A DNA stretch of 64,000 nt. It comes from Hanleya hanleyi. Its lineage: Eukaryota > Mollusca > Polyplacophora > Lepidopleurida > Hanleyidae. Positions 22,494-35,440 of the stretch are shown piece after piece. Within the stretch, counting starts at the first letter, position 1. The number at the start of each line of letters is the position of its first letter. The translations under genes and the position numbers were made by a program. The stretch is taken from positions 16,842 to 80,841 of the forward strand of contig JAVTVY010018740.1 in assembly GCA_036873755.1 (NCBI GenBank), given 5' to 3'. The notes under the pieces are model-generated. The model ran no database searches and was not told the DNA's origin. It saw nothing but the letters and a program-made list of their open reading frames with translations.

Positions 22494-23990
22494 CTGGAAA
22501 TATGTTGGTAAGGCATTTCACATTGCTATGAGATGTCATTCAATCTATGAAACTAAAATAGATATAGCATAATGGTAGATGTTGAAAAAAAAACAGCCTG
22601 TGAGAACTGTACACGACAAGCACAGCATAAAATATGCACCGTAAATGCATATTAGTTCGGTATCAAAATTATCCTATGTTCATTTGAAAAGGATGGGAAA
22701 TGCTTCTCGACTGGGCAGACTGTACATACCGATATAGTAGTCTCCTTACGGGGGGGGGGGGGAGGTTGTGGACATTCACTATAGCTAAATGAATATATCC
22801 CGCATTTTGAGACTGAACCAAACCATTCAATAATTTATCCTGCCCCAAAGTTGAAGAAATAAATTGTGGTGTACTACAAGACAAGTTGCACTAACGGTAG
22901 TTAATGTCATGATGAGGATAATATTATAAAATATAATAATTTTAATAGTTTTATATAATATTATAAAATGCCGCCTATTTTTGCAAGGTTTTTGTGGAGA
23001 GGCCGACTTGATGAATGCATGAAATTAATCATGTCGGAGAGATCCGTATTTGTATATAGTTTATCTCTGTGTCAGTATAACAAACATAACCTCATTGCTC
23101 CCCTGATCGATTGCATGTAGTATTATCTATTATCATGATGCAGAACGACATAATTTTACCTCAAACCGGTGAATGCGAATAAATACGTCATACAGAATTT
23201 AATCTCCGAGCTCCTCGCAGTTACGTCGTAGTGCAGAACTGTGTCACGTTCCCTGCCACTTTTTCATATGTATAATACCATACCGCAAATCACTTTATCA
23301 ACGAATAGCTCTTCGTATTATCAACTCGTTTTCAATATGTCTTAATATAATTCCACACTGCATCATTTAGTGCCCCTGCCTATGATGGAATTGGGTGTGT
23401 GTTAGTAGATATATAGGGGGGTCATTGATAAATATGAAGTCAGGTGAGGGGGATCACTAGTAACTTTCCAGCGAATGAAGAGGGGGGTCACACATAACTT
23501 AGGGTCATGAGCTGATTTCCACCGCACCTCCCCCCCTCACAAGATAAATTTTGAACGGTCCCTAAGATATCAACAATATCGCCTATATATGCTGTACTGT
23601 TATGTTAAACCGGAATGCCCTTTAAACAGCTTAGTAAAGCAGAAATGCGCATCAGAGCCATTTGATTGATGTCAGTTTTACGTTTTTCAAACCTCAATAT
23701 TCACCTCTGACGTTTTCCCATAATTTCAATGTATACATATATACATAAGAAATAAAACTACACAAAATGTAGAGTTTTGAGCTAAACTGTATAGTGTACT
23801 GCTAAACCGGTTTCGTCCATTTTATGGACTTTTCAAGAGCAATAATATATCTATTCATAGGTAAGGCAAAATATACATATAGTTGCCTTGCAGTAGAACA
23901 TGTTAAAACGCATTTTTTATATATATATTGGACACTGGAGACATACATATTTACAATAAATGGAATAGACAAAAGGCGAAACAATTATTG

Positions 23991-23996
23991 TTTATT
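23991..23996 (-). promoter_or_regulatory. Poly(A) signal, gene 2
   Basis: Minus-strand AATAAA about 200 nt past the gene 2 stop at 24,198, giving a short 3' UTR. Confidence 0.5.
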
Positions 23997-24197
23997 TACA
24001 TATATATACCCTTTGAAAAAGCTTAGCACAGCAGAAATGCGCATCAGAGCCATGTGACTGTCGGCAGTTTTTACTATCGTTAGACGTCTATTTTCACCTC
24101 CAACGTTTTCCCGTAATAACAATATGGCTGACTTCTGAATGTGAGATATTTTACTTGTATTTCAAAGCCAAAGTTTAAGAGGTAAAGTTTTGTCCCG

Positions 24198-24411
24198 TTA
24201 AGTAGGTGCGTCACCATCACTTCTGTTAGTTATAGGTGGTGTGGTCCGACCGGCTAAGTCGTAGATGGTGACATCATTTTCGGGAGAACATGGGCTCCTC
24301 TGCCGTACCGATATGTCTCTCTCGACTTCCGCGTAGGTAACACTCTCGCAATCAATAGGTTGTTCCGGCAGTGAGATCTCCATATTTTGTTCAGTCTTCA
24401 TTCTACAATTT
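24198..24411 (-). CDS. Gene 2 terminal exon: ITIM tail
   Basis: Acceptor ATATTTCCAG, first base completes Arg from the TM exon, stop TAA at 24,198-24,200. The tail contains SVTYAEVERD (ITIM) and NDVTIYDLAG, and ends DGDAPT. Confidence 0.8.
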
Positions 24412-27400
24412 CTGGAAATATGTTGGTAAGGCATTTCACATTGCTATGAGATGTCATTCAATCTATGAAACTAAAATAGATATAGCATAATGGTAGATGT
24501 TGAAAAAACCCAGCCTGAGAAGTGTAATAAAAAATAATACACGACAAGCACAGCATAAAATATGCACCGTAAATGCATATTAGTTCGGTATCAAAATTAT
24601 CCTATGTTCATACGAAAAGGATGGGAGATGCTTCTCGACTGGGCAGACTGTACATACCGATATAGCAGTCTCCTTACGGGGGTCTAACAGACGAACTGAT
24701 TGGCTAAAGCTGGATCACGACACGCTCTGGTTGGTTATTCCACTCTTAGAGCGAAGACAGATAGTCCCGGGATATCATATTCTATATATTAGAACTTTCC
24801 TACTATGGTTACTGTCGACTGCCATTCTATCTTCTATTCCAAACAAGTGAGCAACACATGACCAAATGTATATAACTATTGATCTTTTTTTTACTTTGAA
24901 TAAGTTAATTGATTCGTATCATTATTCTATTTTAATTTAGTGTAGAAATGCTTATTTTGAGCTCGAAATTGTGATTGATAGTTGTCAACAGAGGGCATAT
25001 TTCCAGGAATCATTTGTCTTCGTTGTTGCTATACAGAGTAATAAACTTGGTACCTTGTTATTGGAAAATAATCATGCTATTAGAAATCGTTTTGTATTCT
25101 TTTTCTTTGGTATCAATGGCAGCTCTCTATCAAAACATTCATAGTGCCTTATTATTATGGTTGTTAAAATTCGTGCATTACTAAACCGGACCATTATAAT
25201 TTTTTTAATTTTCAATGATATCTTCCAACCTGAAAGCATTTTCATTGGTCAGTTCAGATATCCCTAATCAAATCTCGTATTTCCATTGATTTCCGAATAA
25301 CAAGTGCCTCCACTCAAAGTTTCTCAAATTTGGCGATACATATCGCATGCTGATAGCAAAATACGAGCGTAGCGTGCAAGATCTGTGGCGTTACGTTTCG
25401 TAACTTCTGTCTAATTCAGCTTAACCCGGGCTAGGGGTCATATGAACCCAAGTACTTCAAGATCCTCATGGTATTCATATGAACAGGCACAATCAAAGCG
25501 TGACTTTACAACGATTATTATGGATAAGAATACTGATCAGCGATACGGATTTTATATTTTCGGAACATCATGATGTCTTGTCGGCGTCATTAAAAACTGT
25601 TGACCGCTTCTCTCTTGCAGGAAACTAGCCTATATTTATGTATACTATGATTGTCTTTTTGAATTTGGTGCTAATACTGTTATATGGAATATGGAATTAG
25701 TCTTTAGATTATGGACACGGATATGCTTTAATGGACGACGGCTGAATTATGAATGACGAACTAGACGCTTGTAATTGGAAGAATATCCAACCAATCATAG
25801 AGTTTATGATGGGATACATTGAGAATTTCCAGAATTGCGGAACCTACTGAATACGAGTACCCCTCTGTACGTACTGACCTCTCTCGCCTCTTATAGGCGT
25901 ACATCCCACCGAGAACAGACAAGACAGACAGCAACACGAGACACCCAACAACCCACCCTGCAAGATAAAAGTACCATAAACTGTAGGGATATTACTCACA
26001 TTAATATTATTGTGTATGGATTTAATTTCAATTTTGTATTTGATATTAATTATCATCATCATCATCGGTGTGTTATAACTAATATGGTTAAATACAACAG
26101 AACCGGGCGGAGTGACACCTCTTTGTTTCGGAATTGGCCGACTGGGTCAGGACGCCAATGTATGGATGAACAGCTACTGTAGCAGGGCCATCATCAATTT
26201 TGTCTGTTCATGCATCGCAAGTAGTACCACAAAATAATGTTGCAAAAGACATCGTGTCGTTCTCAAATGTCAATGTATTATTCGACAGAGCATCTTCTAT
26301 GGATAACAATAGATTATTCTAGGAATGTTTTCCTTTGAATGAGCTTCAACATGTGTGCGAGACATCCTCGGGTTTATTATATGAACAACGCAGGCAAGAA
26401 GAGATACACAGGCTTGCCCATAGCTTACCTATTGTCGATTGTGAAATATTGTCACTGACTAAAAGATCATCTGTCGTGTCATCGATACACTTTTCTGTAG
26501 TAGCGCCTTCTAGGGAGACAGTGAGAGTTATTATTGCATGTACAGATATACCAATGTCCTCGGGGAAAATCAACATGATATTATATTATTGTTTGCCCAC
26601 ATATCAACACTTTGCGACTTTATCGTCATGAAATACATTAATGTTTGATGTGAAAGCAGTACAAGTCTCAGAAATCTCACGGTAATATCAGTTAATTGCC
26701 AAATCATATGATGCGCCCCAGTGTTTACTCTATGCTCAAATATCTATGCCCTAGCCCAACTGTAATTCGCTTTATGGACTCCAAATTAGGTCTGTTATAA
26801 AAGACTGTCTTTCCATCAGAATACAATCTCCTGCCTGTGAATCATCTTCGTGAGTCAGCCCATGTTTCGCCAGAATCATTTACGGTCATAGGATATAACA
26901 ACATTGTAACCGAACCTACAATATGCCACCTGAAAAATCCGTATGTAGAGTTACGTCACAGCCAGTTCCGATCCAGCGTCAGTTTCGACCCACTTCCCAA
27001 AACATTGCTTCTTGTCACAACCAAGATCACTCGAAAACATTTGGTGCATCCGTACAAGTTAATCAATCTTTCAATCATGGTTAAATTATATTATGCATTC
27101 ATTGGTTTTGTTAGGACTATATACGTCGGTCTGAGCACAAACGCCATGACCAGCCGTCATAAAAAACAGTGTTGTCTGCTGGCGCTTTCGATCAAAGTGT
27201 TGATGTTTTGTTTCTCACATATAATTATCATAAGTTACTACATATCTGTCATAAATGTTTTCACTCTAGTGTCACTTTAAATGCTACCCGACCCCATCAT
27301 TGACAATAACTGACGAAGCCATTCCGAACCACCATCATCCATGGATGTTCAAGCTGGGTCGTAACATGGCCTGAAAATATCTTTACGAATGTTCACTACG

Positions 27401-30400
27401 TAAATTCGTAACTTGAGTACTGAATCGCATTATTTTTCTTTAATCTGCTATTCAGAGGTAGAATAAATAAAACTATCAGCATATTAACATTTTCTTCAGT
27501 TAGTATATGCTCATAAGTCATCGGAGGTATTTCAATGTCTAACCCATCTTGCCAATATCATTAGCTGGACCATGCCACTATCACCCTCCAGCCAGCATTT
27601 CAGACGCCAAATGTACACTTTTGAAGGCATGCAAAACGAAATATTCAAATAGGACCCTATTTTTGAGGAAAAGTTATCATGTTGACGATTACATTTGTAT
27701 ATATCTGTGTCAAAGGTCAATGCCAAAAGGAGACTGGATCGGAACTGCCGACATTGGGTCGGAACTGGAGCCTCTCATTAAGAAATGTTATCTTATATTC
27801 CCTACAGTTCAGTTTCTTCAGGTTCAGTTCACCAGCTAAGTTTCTTTGGTAATAAATTCTACAAACAATTGTACTGCGATCCTGATATTTATTTGACAAT
27901 CAAACCATTTGCTTTTGAAACAGGTGAAAATTTCACTTTGGTGGACTGGAACTGGCGACGTAACGATACCGTCCTTTCTAATTTCATACTGCAAGCATGA
28001 TCATTCGTTTGATTGGCCAACTCTTTCGCCGTCTTCATTCATAATTTTCTCAAGATGGTCGTCAAATAACGAGGATGACCAAGCTTTATGGCTGGCGTGA
28101 GGATGCAAACACAAAACTATGCTTGTGGGATAGTACCCAGTGTCAAATAAACAAACTTGCTGTAAAATGCTTTCATTTAAACTGTTTTAAATCAAAGTAT
28201 CGTACTGACATTGAGTGACCTTTTCAATATCATACCCAAAATTTTACATAGTATAATCTTCAAATACCTGCGGTGATAGTGCTGCCGACGTCTGTCGTGG
28301 TTTCTATACACGATAAATTTGCTGGAAGCGAAACATAGAGAAGTCCGCCATTATCCCAATACAGTATTTTGTACATGCAACACAGGTCTTGCAATTCAAT
28401 TAGCAATCGGTAAAAATTTTCATCGGTACCACTCTCTTGGCTGGCACGACGAAATTTGTCTGCTTCTAATCATCATTAATTTTCGGTTCCTTGATCCAAT
28501 TGTTTTTGTTGAGCTCGTGGATCCGGCAAAATGGTTTTATGGGACACATTAGTTTACTAACAACCTCCGGTCCGTATCTCAATAGAATTTTTTGTTTGAT
28601 TTGATTCCGTATGTGAGAATATTTTAACCAGCAGGCTTTCATTGGACTATGAGTTAAGATTCGAAGACTATCGCTGTTAGCAAGATTAAGACAATAATAA
28701 AATATTATACCAGATTACAATTATTAAGTTCAGATATAGAATATGCTTTCTTTGCAGAATAATATTCGATTCCGAGCATGATTGTGGTGAAATAAGTTTT
28801 ATGCAATCCGATATGTATGCACTTCAAGTTAAATACATTTATTCCTCTCGACGTTGCTAAAAGATCGGATTTTTTGATACAGGGACAGTTCCATATTGTG
28901 GTTTGTATGAACTCGGGAACTAAACTTACCATTACTACATGTGTATGTTATACATCTGGATACACTAGTGCTGTCACACTTTTCTTCATCAGGTGACGGG
29001 CGACTTGGACCAGCCGAGATTGTGCACAGATAGTTCTCATCATCCCACTTTTTGGTACATTCGTCTTCAACGCAAGTTATGTCCGACCTGTTACCAACCG
29101 AGTCGCAGAATCTTGGTCTATCGTCTCCACAGCACTCAGTAGTACCATTCCCTTTGGGGCACCCCGACGAGACATCGCAATACCAGACGCTCCGTATACA
29201 CACCTTGGTATCTTCATGACAAACCAGTACGTGAAATCCATCTGGAGCATTTATATTGTGACAGGCTTCAGAAGAGATCTGTTCGCTTCGACCACCACCT
29301 TCGTTATGAGGGAAATACAACGATAATGGAATGTACACCCTCAGATATGGGATTCTGCCACTAAATAGTTTCTCATCAGTGCGCCTATTCCAGGGCTGAA
29401 CTCTTTTTGGTGCTGTATTGGACAATTTAGGGCTCTGAATGATTCTTTAAAGAATCATAACTACATGAAAGAATAAGCCACAGAAATATGATTTTAGAGG
29501 GTTCTGTTTTTAGCCTCTTCGCGCCTTGATGAACTCCTTTTGACTGAACGTGTAGAAACTGGATAGAATCTTTAGTAACAAAAACAATAATTGCGCATTT
29601 TTCTCAATCTATCCAACATTCCCTTTTGAAAGTCAGACCGGGACATTCTCTGGATATCGGGCGTGGGAACCGTTGAGCATGTCGAGTGATTTTAGAAAGA
29701 ATTTGGCGTGATACCTATAAAATAAACACGATAACGCCTGGTAAAATTTATATAGAGGCATAACTCGTTTGAAAACAGTCCATCCGATCAAAGTTTGCCG
29801 TGGTTGATATCTCAAGTGATCCTCCGAGAGGCTGCAACGGGCGTACAAATAACTGTGCTATTCTATATACATATTGTCTAACATAATAACCCTCAATTTC
29901 CAGGTTCTTCGAATTCGGTGATAAATATTACTAAAAATACTCATGACAAAATAGAAAATTTGTCTTACGCTACTATATATACGCTTACTAACTTGTTATC
30001 GAACTACATCCCGCTTAGGTTCAGGTGATAGGATGTTTGAGCATTTTATGTTTTCAAGATCTTCGCCGAAGTTCAATTGCAGGTGACAAGAAAAGGTGAC
30101 TGAGATATAGCATGACTGTAGAAAACAACTTGGAAATTCATATTGATGAAAGATTATGTGACAATGATCTTATGGTATCTTTGTTCAGATGCAACATTAG
30201 CTGGATATCCATCATCCTTGTGTTCTTCGTGAAAAATAATGGCATTAACAACTGCAAGATTCAAGCCGTTGATAGAGAGAGAATTCCCAAAATATTTTCA
30301 TGGCACTAGTTGTACGATAACTCACCTAGGTCTATACAAACATATAAATTGAATGACGCTTCTGGATGTCTTTTATATTTGGCAGTATCTGGATTTGGAC

Positions 30401-31304
30401 ACAGAAATTAGTCATTGATGATGGCAGCGGAATAAATGTCGTATGCCAATCTTGTATAATTAGCGTTCGATAATGTGAGCAAGATAACTGGATAGCAAGA
30501 TAAATAAGAACACAGACTACATTTAGTTCGCAAAAAGTATCCGCTTCAGTTTACAGTTATTCTTTAGAAAACATATAGCCCAAATGAGAGTGGAAGTTGA
30601 TCTCACCAAATGTTGAGTTGTCAAATGTGAGTTAAATTTCACTCAAACTTGATGGAGATATTACATCAAATTTGAGTGGGATCAATTTCCACCCATAATT
30701 GGGCGAATTTCCCTCAAGTTTTCTGAGAGAGTAGCGAGATGAAATGCTGTTTCTTTCGTTATATTCCATTCATTCCATATAACAAGCATACTTCTCTATC
30801 TCAGTGAATTTCAGATCAGGATGTATTAAAAACATGTGCAAATATCATGTATATCCAGCACAATAAATACAAAATATACCTGCTTAACAGAGGACAGGAA
30901 TGGGAAGAGTTATTCGAAACGTTGCGCTCGACTAGATCGATGGTTTTGGTTCTATGACGGTCGAAAAGATCATCGTTCCATCACTAAATAGTCCATCGCT
31001 TCATCGCATAGTGTTCCATCGCAGTGTACCATTCATTGCATCATCACATTGCACCATGATACAATCGCATTGTATCATCGCTCTGTCGTGATACATTAGA
31101 TAACTTCAATTGGACGATAACTTCATTCGGCCATCATGGAACGGAGAACACAATGTTTCACTCGTGGTGTGCCATGTCAAACAGATCGGGTGTAACATGG
31201 AGATAATATGGCATATCAGCATAATGATACATTAATCTACCACGAATCTCTTCACAATCGACTGTCTCACCTGCAAGCATCAGTAAACAGAGAAGTTGAA
31301 ACAT
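24198..31304 (-). CDS. Receptor gene 2: LDLa-like ectodomain, TM, ITIM tail
   Basis: Five minus-strand exons: 31,271-31,304, 28,930-29,412, 26,429-26,509, 25,879-25,957 and 24,198-24,411. Together they give 891 nt, a continuous 296-aa frame. Order: signal peptide MFQLLCLLMLA; a 161-codon ectodomain with 14 Cys, the first six spaced like an LDLa repeat; a 27-aa acidic stalk; a TM helix ending YKRRER; a 70-aa tail with canonical ITIM VTYAEV and a second Tyr in TIYDLA. It is probably a small inhibitory-type surface receptor; ligand unknown. LDLa normally binds calcium through an acidic cluster near Cys5-Cys6, which is replaced here by PKGNGTTE, so calcium binding is doubtful. The tail exon is duplicated at 22,280. 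No ORF over 200 aa reveals this gene; splice phase does. Confidence 0.75.
25297..25765 (+). repeat. Retroelement 3' end, copy D
   Basis: It starts inside the RT-like C-terminus (CTCAAAGTTTCTCAAATTTG) and continues through the shared 3' UTR. It sits in the intron between the TM and tail exons of gene 2, about 115 bp from the TM exon. Confidence 0.75.
25879..25957 (-). CDS. Gene 2 transmembrane exon
   Basis: Acceptor TATCTTGCAG, donor GAGAG|GTCAGTAC. The 79-nt exon, phase 1 to phase 2, encodes GWVVGCLVLLSVLSVLGGMY and the basic stop-transfer YKRRER. Confidence 0.85.
26429..26509 (-). CDS. Gene 2 stalk exon
   Basis: Acceptor GTCTCCCTAG, donor ACAATAG|GTAAGC. The 81-nt phase-1/phase-1 exon encodes an acidic Thr/Ser-rich linker (EKCIDDTTDDLLVSD) with one Cys. 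Confidence 0.75.
26510..28929. other. Intron 2 of gene 2
   Basis: It holds an open plus-strand stretch (26,837-27,280, 147 codons), but I see no domain, codon signal or splice support for it. No further minus-strand exon was found. Confidence 0.4.
28930..29412 (-). CDS. Gene 2 ectodomain exon (LDLa-like, 14 Cys)
   Basis: The donor AGTAATG|GTAAGTTTA is near consensus; the chosen acceptor is CCAATACAG. The exon runs phase 1 to phase 1, so it can be shuffled without frame change. After a 50-residue N-terminal part, Cys spacing is C-x14-C-x6-C-x6-C-x5-C-x8-C (LDLa-like, with VCIRSVWYCD close to the family core), then a second 8-Cys module. Two N-glycosylation sequons, NGT and NRS. The second module is not recognised. 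Confidence 0.7.
29413..31270. other. Intron 1 of gene 2
   Basis: It contains an imperfect inverted repeat at 30,577-30,705 (GCCCAAATGAGAGTGGAAGT against its diverged complement), a MITE-like relic. At 30,970-31,110 it has degenerate repeats of a CATCGCATTGTTCCATCG-like word. No additional exon seen. Confidence 0.4.
31271..31304 (-). CDS. Gene 2 signal-peptide exon
   Basis: ATG at 31,304 encodes MFQLLCLLMLA and ends in phase 1 at donor CTTGCAG|GTGAGACAG. Joined to the next exon the cleavage region reads LA-APKR, a good signal peptidase context. An in-frame upstream ATG at 31,346 would add 14 residues before the hydrophobic core and is less likely. Confidence 0.7.
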
Positions 31305-32180
31305 CCTTCCTCGCAACGGATACTCATAATAATAGAAGGATTTCACATACCGAATGGGTAAAACTGAATGTAGATATTGAGGAAGTCAGACACTAGAAGT
31401 GGCACATGTCCAAATTATCCGATGTATTTTCTTCCCTTATATGTGTTGTAATTCTAATGCTCAGTTGAGGATTTCTCAGTATAAAAACAATATTAAAGGC
31501 CAGTTGAAAAAGTCTTTCGTTTCTGATCTACCCGCAAGTCTACCCGAATAATGCGCGCCGATAAATGAACTTGAAAAATGGAATAGTTCGGGTTCGAGGC
31601 AGGACGTACTATGAGTTAAGGTATATCATTGTTCTAAATCCGAGCACGTCAGAATAAAACAAAAACACAAAATAAAAAGCCCTATCAAAACACCACCTTC
31701 TTCGAGTGGTTTTTGACCGGAAAGATACATATATTGTTGCGATTTGTCAATGTATCGTGTAACCTCGGTGAAACGACATGTTTAGTGTTATATAATCACC
31801 AGGACAAATATATGTTTGTAGTCTTTTCCTGATGGAAATGAAGAGTGAAAAAGGCGTGTTGCAGCAATAGCACAATACAGGAACCAGAAAGCAGTTATTA
31901 CCCTTGACGGTTAACCTTTTGACTCAATCGAAATAATTTAACATAGCCATAAACTATTTCGCACGGTTGTAGTAAGTGCTATTATACAGATAATTTTAGT
32001 ATATCAAATCGAAGCTACGTCTTCACCGAGGTCGTTGGTTTTGGTTCTATAACAATAATCCCCCCCCCTTGTGTTGTATTGTTAAAAATCGCATTAATGG
32101 GCGTTCATGCTGGTATAGCGTAAGGGGATGCGTACCATGTACTACCAAAATATTTGCGACATAAACACGAGAATATGTTT
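31305..32180. other. No gene seen
   Basis: Upstream flank of gene 2. It would hold the promoter, but I see no clear TATA or initiator element. Confidence 0.35.
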
Positions 32181-32593
32181 TAGCGAAAAGCATTTTGTGG
32201 ATCAATATTTCGACATACATTTATTCATGTCATCGTAAAGAATGATAGTTGACAACAGGTTCCACTGGAATATATAAGTTTTACAGAATAATTCAAAGAT
32301 ATAATCACCTTGTCAGATTTACTATACAATGCATGCGTAATGATTTAACCATTAAAAGCAACCAAAAATGAAAATAGCCAAAAGGTGGCTAATATGAACC
32401 AACCAATGAAATGAATTGGGAGGGTGTCCATTGTATAAAGCATTACTCTATAGTATGTCTGACTGGTTGATCATCTGTGAATGTTCTGTAAAACTTATAT
32501 ATACCCGTGGAATCTGTTGTAAACTACCATTCCTGACGATGACATGAATAACTATATGCCGAAATGTTCAGCTACAAAATGTTTTCCCCTAAT
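32181..32593. mobile_element. ~410-bp element with ~120-bp inverted repeats
   Basis: The left arm (CATTTTGTGG, ATTTCGACATA, TTATTCATGTCATCGT, TATATAAGTTTTACAGAA) is matched in reverse on the right (TTCTGTAAAACTTATATATA, ACGATGACATGAATAA, TATGCCGAAAT, CTACAAAATG). Ends resemble TAGSGRAAA. Non-coding MITE. Confidence 0.65.
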
Positions 32594-33146
32594 ATTATCG
32601 GAGTCACCCGTCTCCTGTATTATGAAGAATTAATCAGTGGATCCGAACGCTTTAAGTTCGTTTTCATATTTTCATCCTCGATGCATCCCGAACGTCGTCG
32701 TGTTACAAATAAGACTCTTGTGTTGTTCTAACGGGCCTCTGATGTACAGATTTCTTGGTATGATATTGTTCGATACATCGGATGTTCTGTTCAGCTTGGT
32801 GCCCGTCCGTTTGTCCAATCAACTGGCAAAAATTAACACCAGAAACAACAACAAAATATACAGAATCCAGATTTGAAAATAGAATTTGTATTCCTATATT
32901 AAATCAAAATTCGTTCACAATCAACCTTCATAAATTCTACCATACTATCCATGTTACCCTGGTTACGTTAGGTGCACATCATACGGTTGATGTAGCATTA
33001 TTCTAACACGCAGGCTTGCACTTATGTCGTCATAATATAACATGCAAATACAGGCGTATTTCAGATAATGAACACCTTTCACTGTTTTCCGGAAATATGT
33101 GCGAAGCCGTCTGGAATATAATAAAATCGATGATAGACACTCTATA
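32594..33146. other. No gene call; possible membrane-anchor scrap
   Basis: On the minus strand, 32,820-32,880 encodes a hydrophobic run (ILYILLLFLVLIFAS) followed by a stop and then about 47 open codons. It resembles the N-terminal anchor and stem of a type II glycosyltransferase, but there is no start codon or catalytic domain. Confidence 0.2.
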
Positions 33147-33751
33147 TAGGGTGAGTAAAAATATGTCCACCTGTGGTTTTGTTCATTTACTCATATGAAT
33201 TTACAATTTATTGTGTATATGAATATGACACATGGAAGGGTACTTCATCTCTCCACTATATTCAACCATGATATGTTTTATTCATGGAAGAAAATATACA
33301 TATATGGTTTATATACCAATGGCGCTCACGAAGGGAAAGTGCATTCTCTCCATAACGCAGAAATGAATGAACGCAGCAGTTGATGGTGAAACAGGAATGA
33401 GGGTCTTCACTTTTCATTTTTCATTTTTCCATTGCCAAGTAACAACTCTCGGAGAGGAAGTCTTAAAGTGCAACAGAGATACATGAAAACAGCTAAACAT
33501 GTGAAGTGCCTCATTCCTGTGTCCGTTTTCATGCATTTTCACATTATATAGAGAACGCACTTTCTATCCACGATCGTCCTTGGTATATACACATTATCTG
33601 TATATTTTTTGCATAAATAAAACATACAATTGGTGGATATAGCACAGAGAGGGAGTACCCTTCCTTGTGTTATATTCATACACACAATAAATTATATCTT
33701 CAGATGAATAAATTAACAAAACCACAGGTGGACATTTTTTTACTCACCCTG
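33147..33751. mobile_element. Mariner-like MITE, 605 bp with ~230-bp TIRs
   Basis: The ends are TAGGGTGAGTAAAAATATGT and, inverted, CAGGGTGAGTAAAAAAATGT. A TA dinucleotide flanks each side (33,145-33,146 and 33,752-33,753). The inverted match covers most of the element. CAGGGTGAGT ends with a TA duplication are typical of Tc1/mariner. No transposase. Confidence 0.8.
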
Positions 33752-33753
33752 TA

Positions 33754-35440
33754 GTTAAAGAGAACGATCTGTTCTTGACAAACTTTCATCCGATGAAATA
33801 TTAAATATTAGATGAATTTATAAACAATATTTCTATTCTATAGAATTATTTAAATCGAATATTAACAAAGATTAGAACAAAAGATTGAAATATACTTTAA
33901 ACGTTTGCTACCTCTCTTCCCCATTGCCATACGTTTGTTAAATTTCCACCGCTTGTCAATTGGCAACGTGCCAATATCAATTGATGAGTATATGTGGTCT
34001 CTTATTTCGGGATAATTATTCCACCTGAGGTAGACTGTGAGGAACATAAATTGACATAGGTCTATTTGTGTCGCTTTGTTAATCGACTTCGTGATGGAAA
34101 CAACAGTTAAAGTTGAGATGGAAATCGTGTTAAAACGATTGTTCTAATTTGTTTTATAGAATCGATGTTTTTCACTCTGTTGGCTGACCGGCATCTGTGA
34201 GCGCCAGGACTTGCTACAAGACATATAGTTTAACGATCCAGATGGTTTCTTCTTCTTGCGGTGATCACTACATATCCATCCAGTGTTGAATAGCACATAT
34301 TTGTCTGCATAAGATGTAGTCTTCTTTTATGTGAAACATATCGGATAGTAAAGGAGGAAACACGGATTCGATATTCATACTTATATTTCTCAAGAAAAGC
34401 AAGATAGGACAAATAACTTTCACTTGACCCACTCTCGCCGACCAGGATATTCTCCCAGGATGCCGGCCCTGTTTACTTCCAATGAGCCATTATAGTGAAA
34501 GGGAGATCACTCCATCACACTTATAACAATAGGCCTGGTGTACGGTATAATTTTAGTTCGCTGCTATGAAATAAAAGTATTTAGGTTTGGAATAATGTGT
34601 TTTTCACACTCACAATGGCTGTCCAGACATTATCGGACGTCAGTTGCTTTTTGCATTGCTATACAGATGGGACCAATTTTGAAAACAAAACAGCCTTTGC
34701 TAAGACAATACTGATACAATTAAAATCCCGTGCTTATTGCAGAGGGAAGCTTTGGCAATTCAGTGCAATGTACTTGGCAATCAGTAATGTTCAAAGAAGC
34801 TCTAATTTTGTATGGTTCTATACCGAGTGGCACTGAGCATTCATTGAGCATCACGAAACTTTTGCACATTTTTTAACAGTACTTTCAGTTATTGCGAAGA
34901 ACCATTTAGCTCTGGACAGTGTGGTGCCTATCAGTAATTCAACAGTACTATGCAGGTACTGTTGAGCATAGTATGGTCGGATCTTCTTAGGGGCCTTTAC
35001 TGCACAGTTCTGATCAGTCTCAGGTTTGCCTGTGTATGAAGTAAATTGGACTGATGGTGAATCTCCAGAAATCTCCACTATTTCGCGGCAACGAGTGATC
35101 CATCTGCGTGGAAACACGGATTTTCCCCGTCAAATCTATCCGGAAAATTACCCCATGAAGGGCGAAGCACATGAGGATACAAGACAGAGTGTTGTCACAA
35201 TGTTGCTTTCTTCAAACATTGCCCTAGGTATGACGTATTTGTTTTTATGTAAATTATTCCTGAAAGAATTGAAATATAACTGATTCCTTCAGCCAATAAA
35301 CAACCCCACCCCGTCTGTGTTTCTTTGGTATTTCATGCAAGCTGCATTTAACTTGCATATCGCGGGTTCACTGATGTCGACTGACAAACTCTACCCAAAT
35401 GACCATAACTAGCCGAATGAAAAAATATTTCTCAAAAAGT
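33754..35440. other. No gene seen
   Basis: Open stretches at 34,597-34,836 (+) and 34,851-35,117 (-) lack recognisable domains. Part of this is 3' flank of gene 3. Confidence 0.35.

Larger units (their letters stand above)
20795..22754. repeat. 1.9-kb tandem duplication, unit 1
   Basis: It runs from TTGTGGACATTGACTAGCT to CAGTCTCCTTACGGGG and is repeated at 22,763-24,681. Nearly all bases I compared are identical; differences are small indels and scattered substitutions. It carries the first copy of the gene 2 tail exon (22,280-22,493). The junction is a run of about 14 G. Confidence 0.9.
22763..24681. repeat. 1.9-kb tandem duplication, unit 2
   Basis: Second copy of 20,795-22,754, with the gene 2 tail exon at 24,198-24,411. 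It ends at CTCCTTACGGGGG, where unique sequence (TCTAACAGACG) begins. Confidence 0.9.

Noticed and set aside
26837..27280. 147-codon plus-strand ORF in gene 2 intron
   Set aside because: No domain, signal peptide or splice support; composition like the flanks.
32637..32880. Type II glycosyltransferase N-terminus on the minus strand
   Set aside because: No ATG, a stop after the hydrophobic run and no catalytic domain.
34851..35117. 88-codon minus-strand ORF, transposase-like look
   Set aside because: No catalytic motif or flanking TIRs that I can see.
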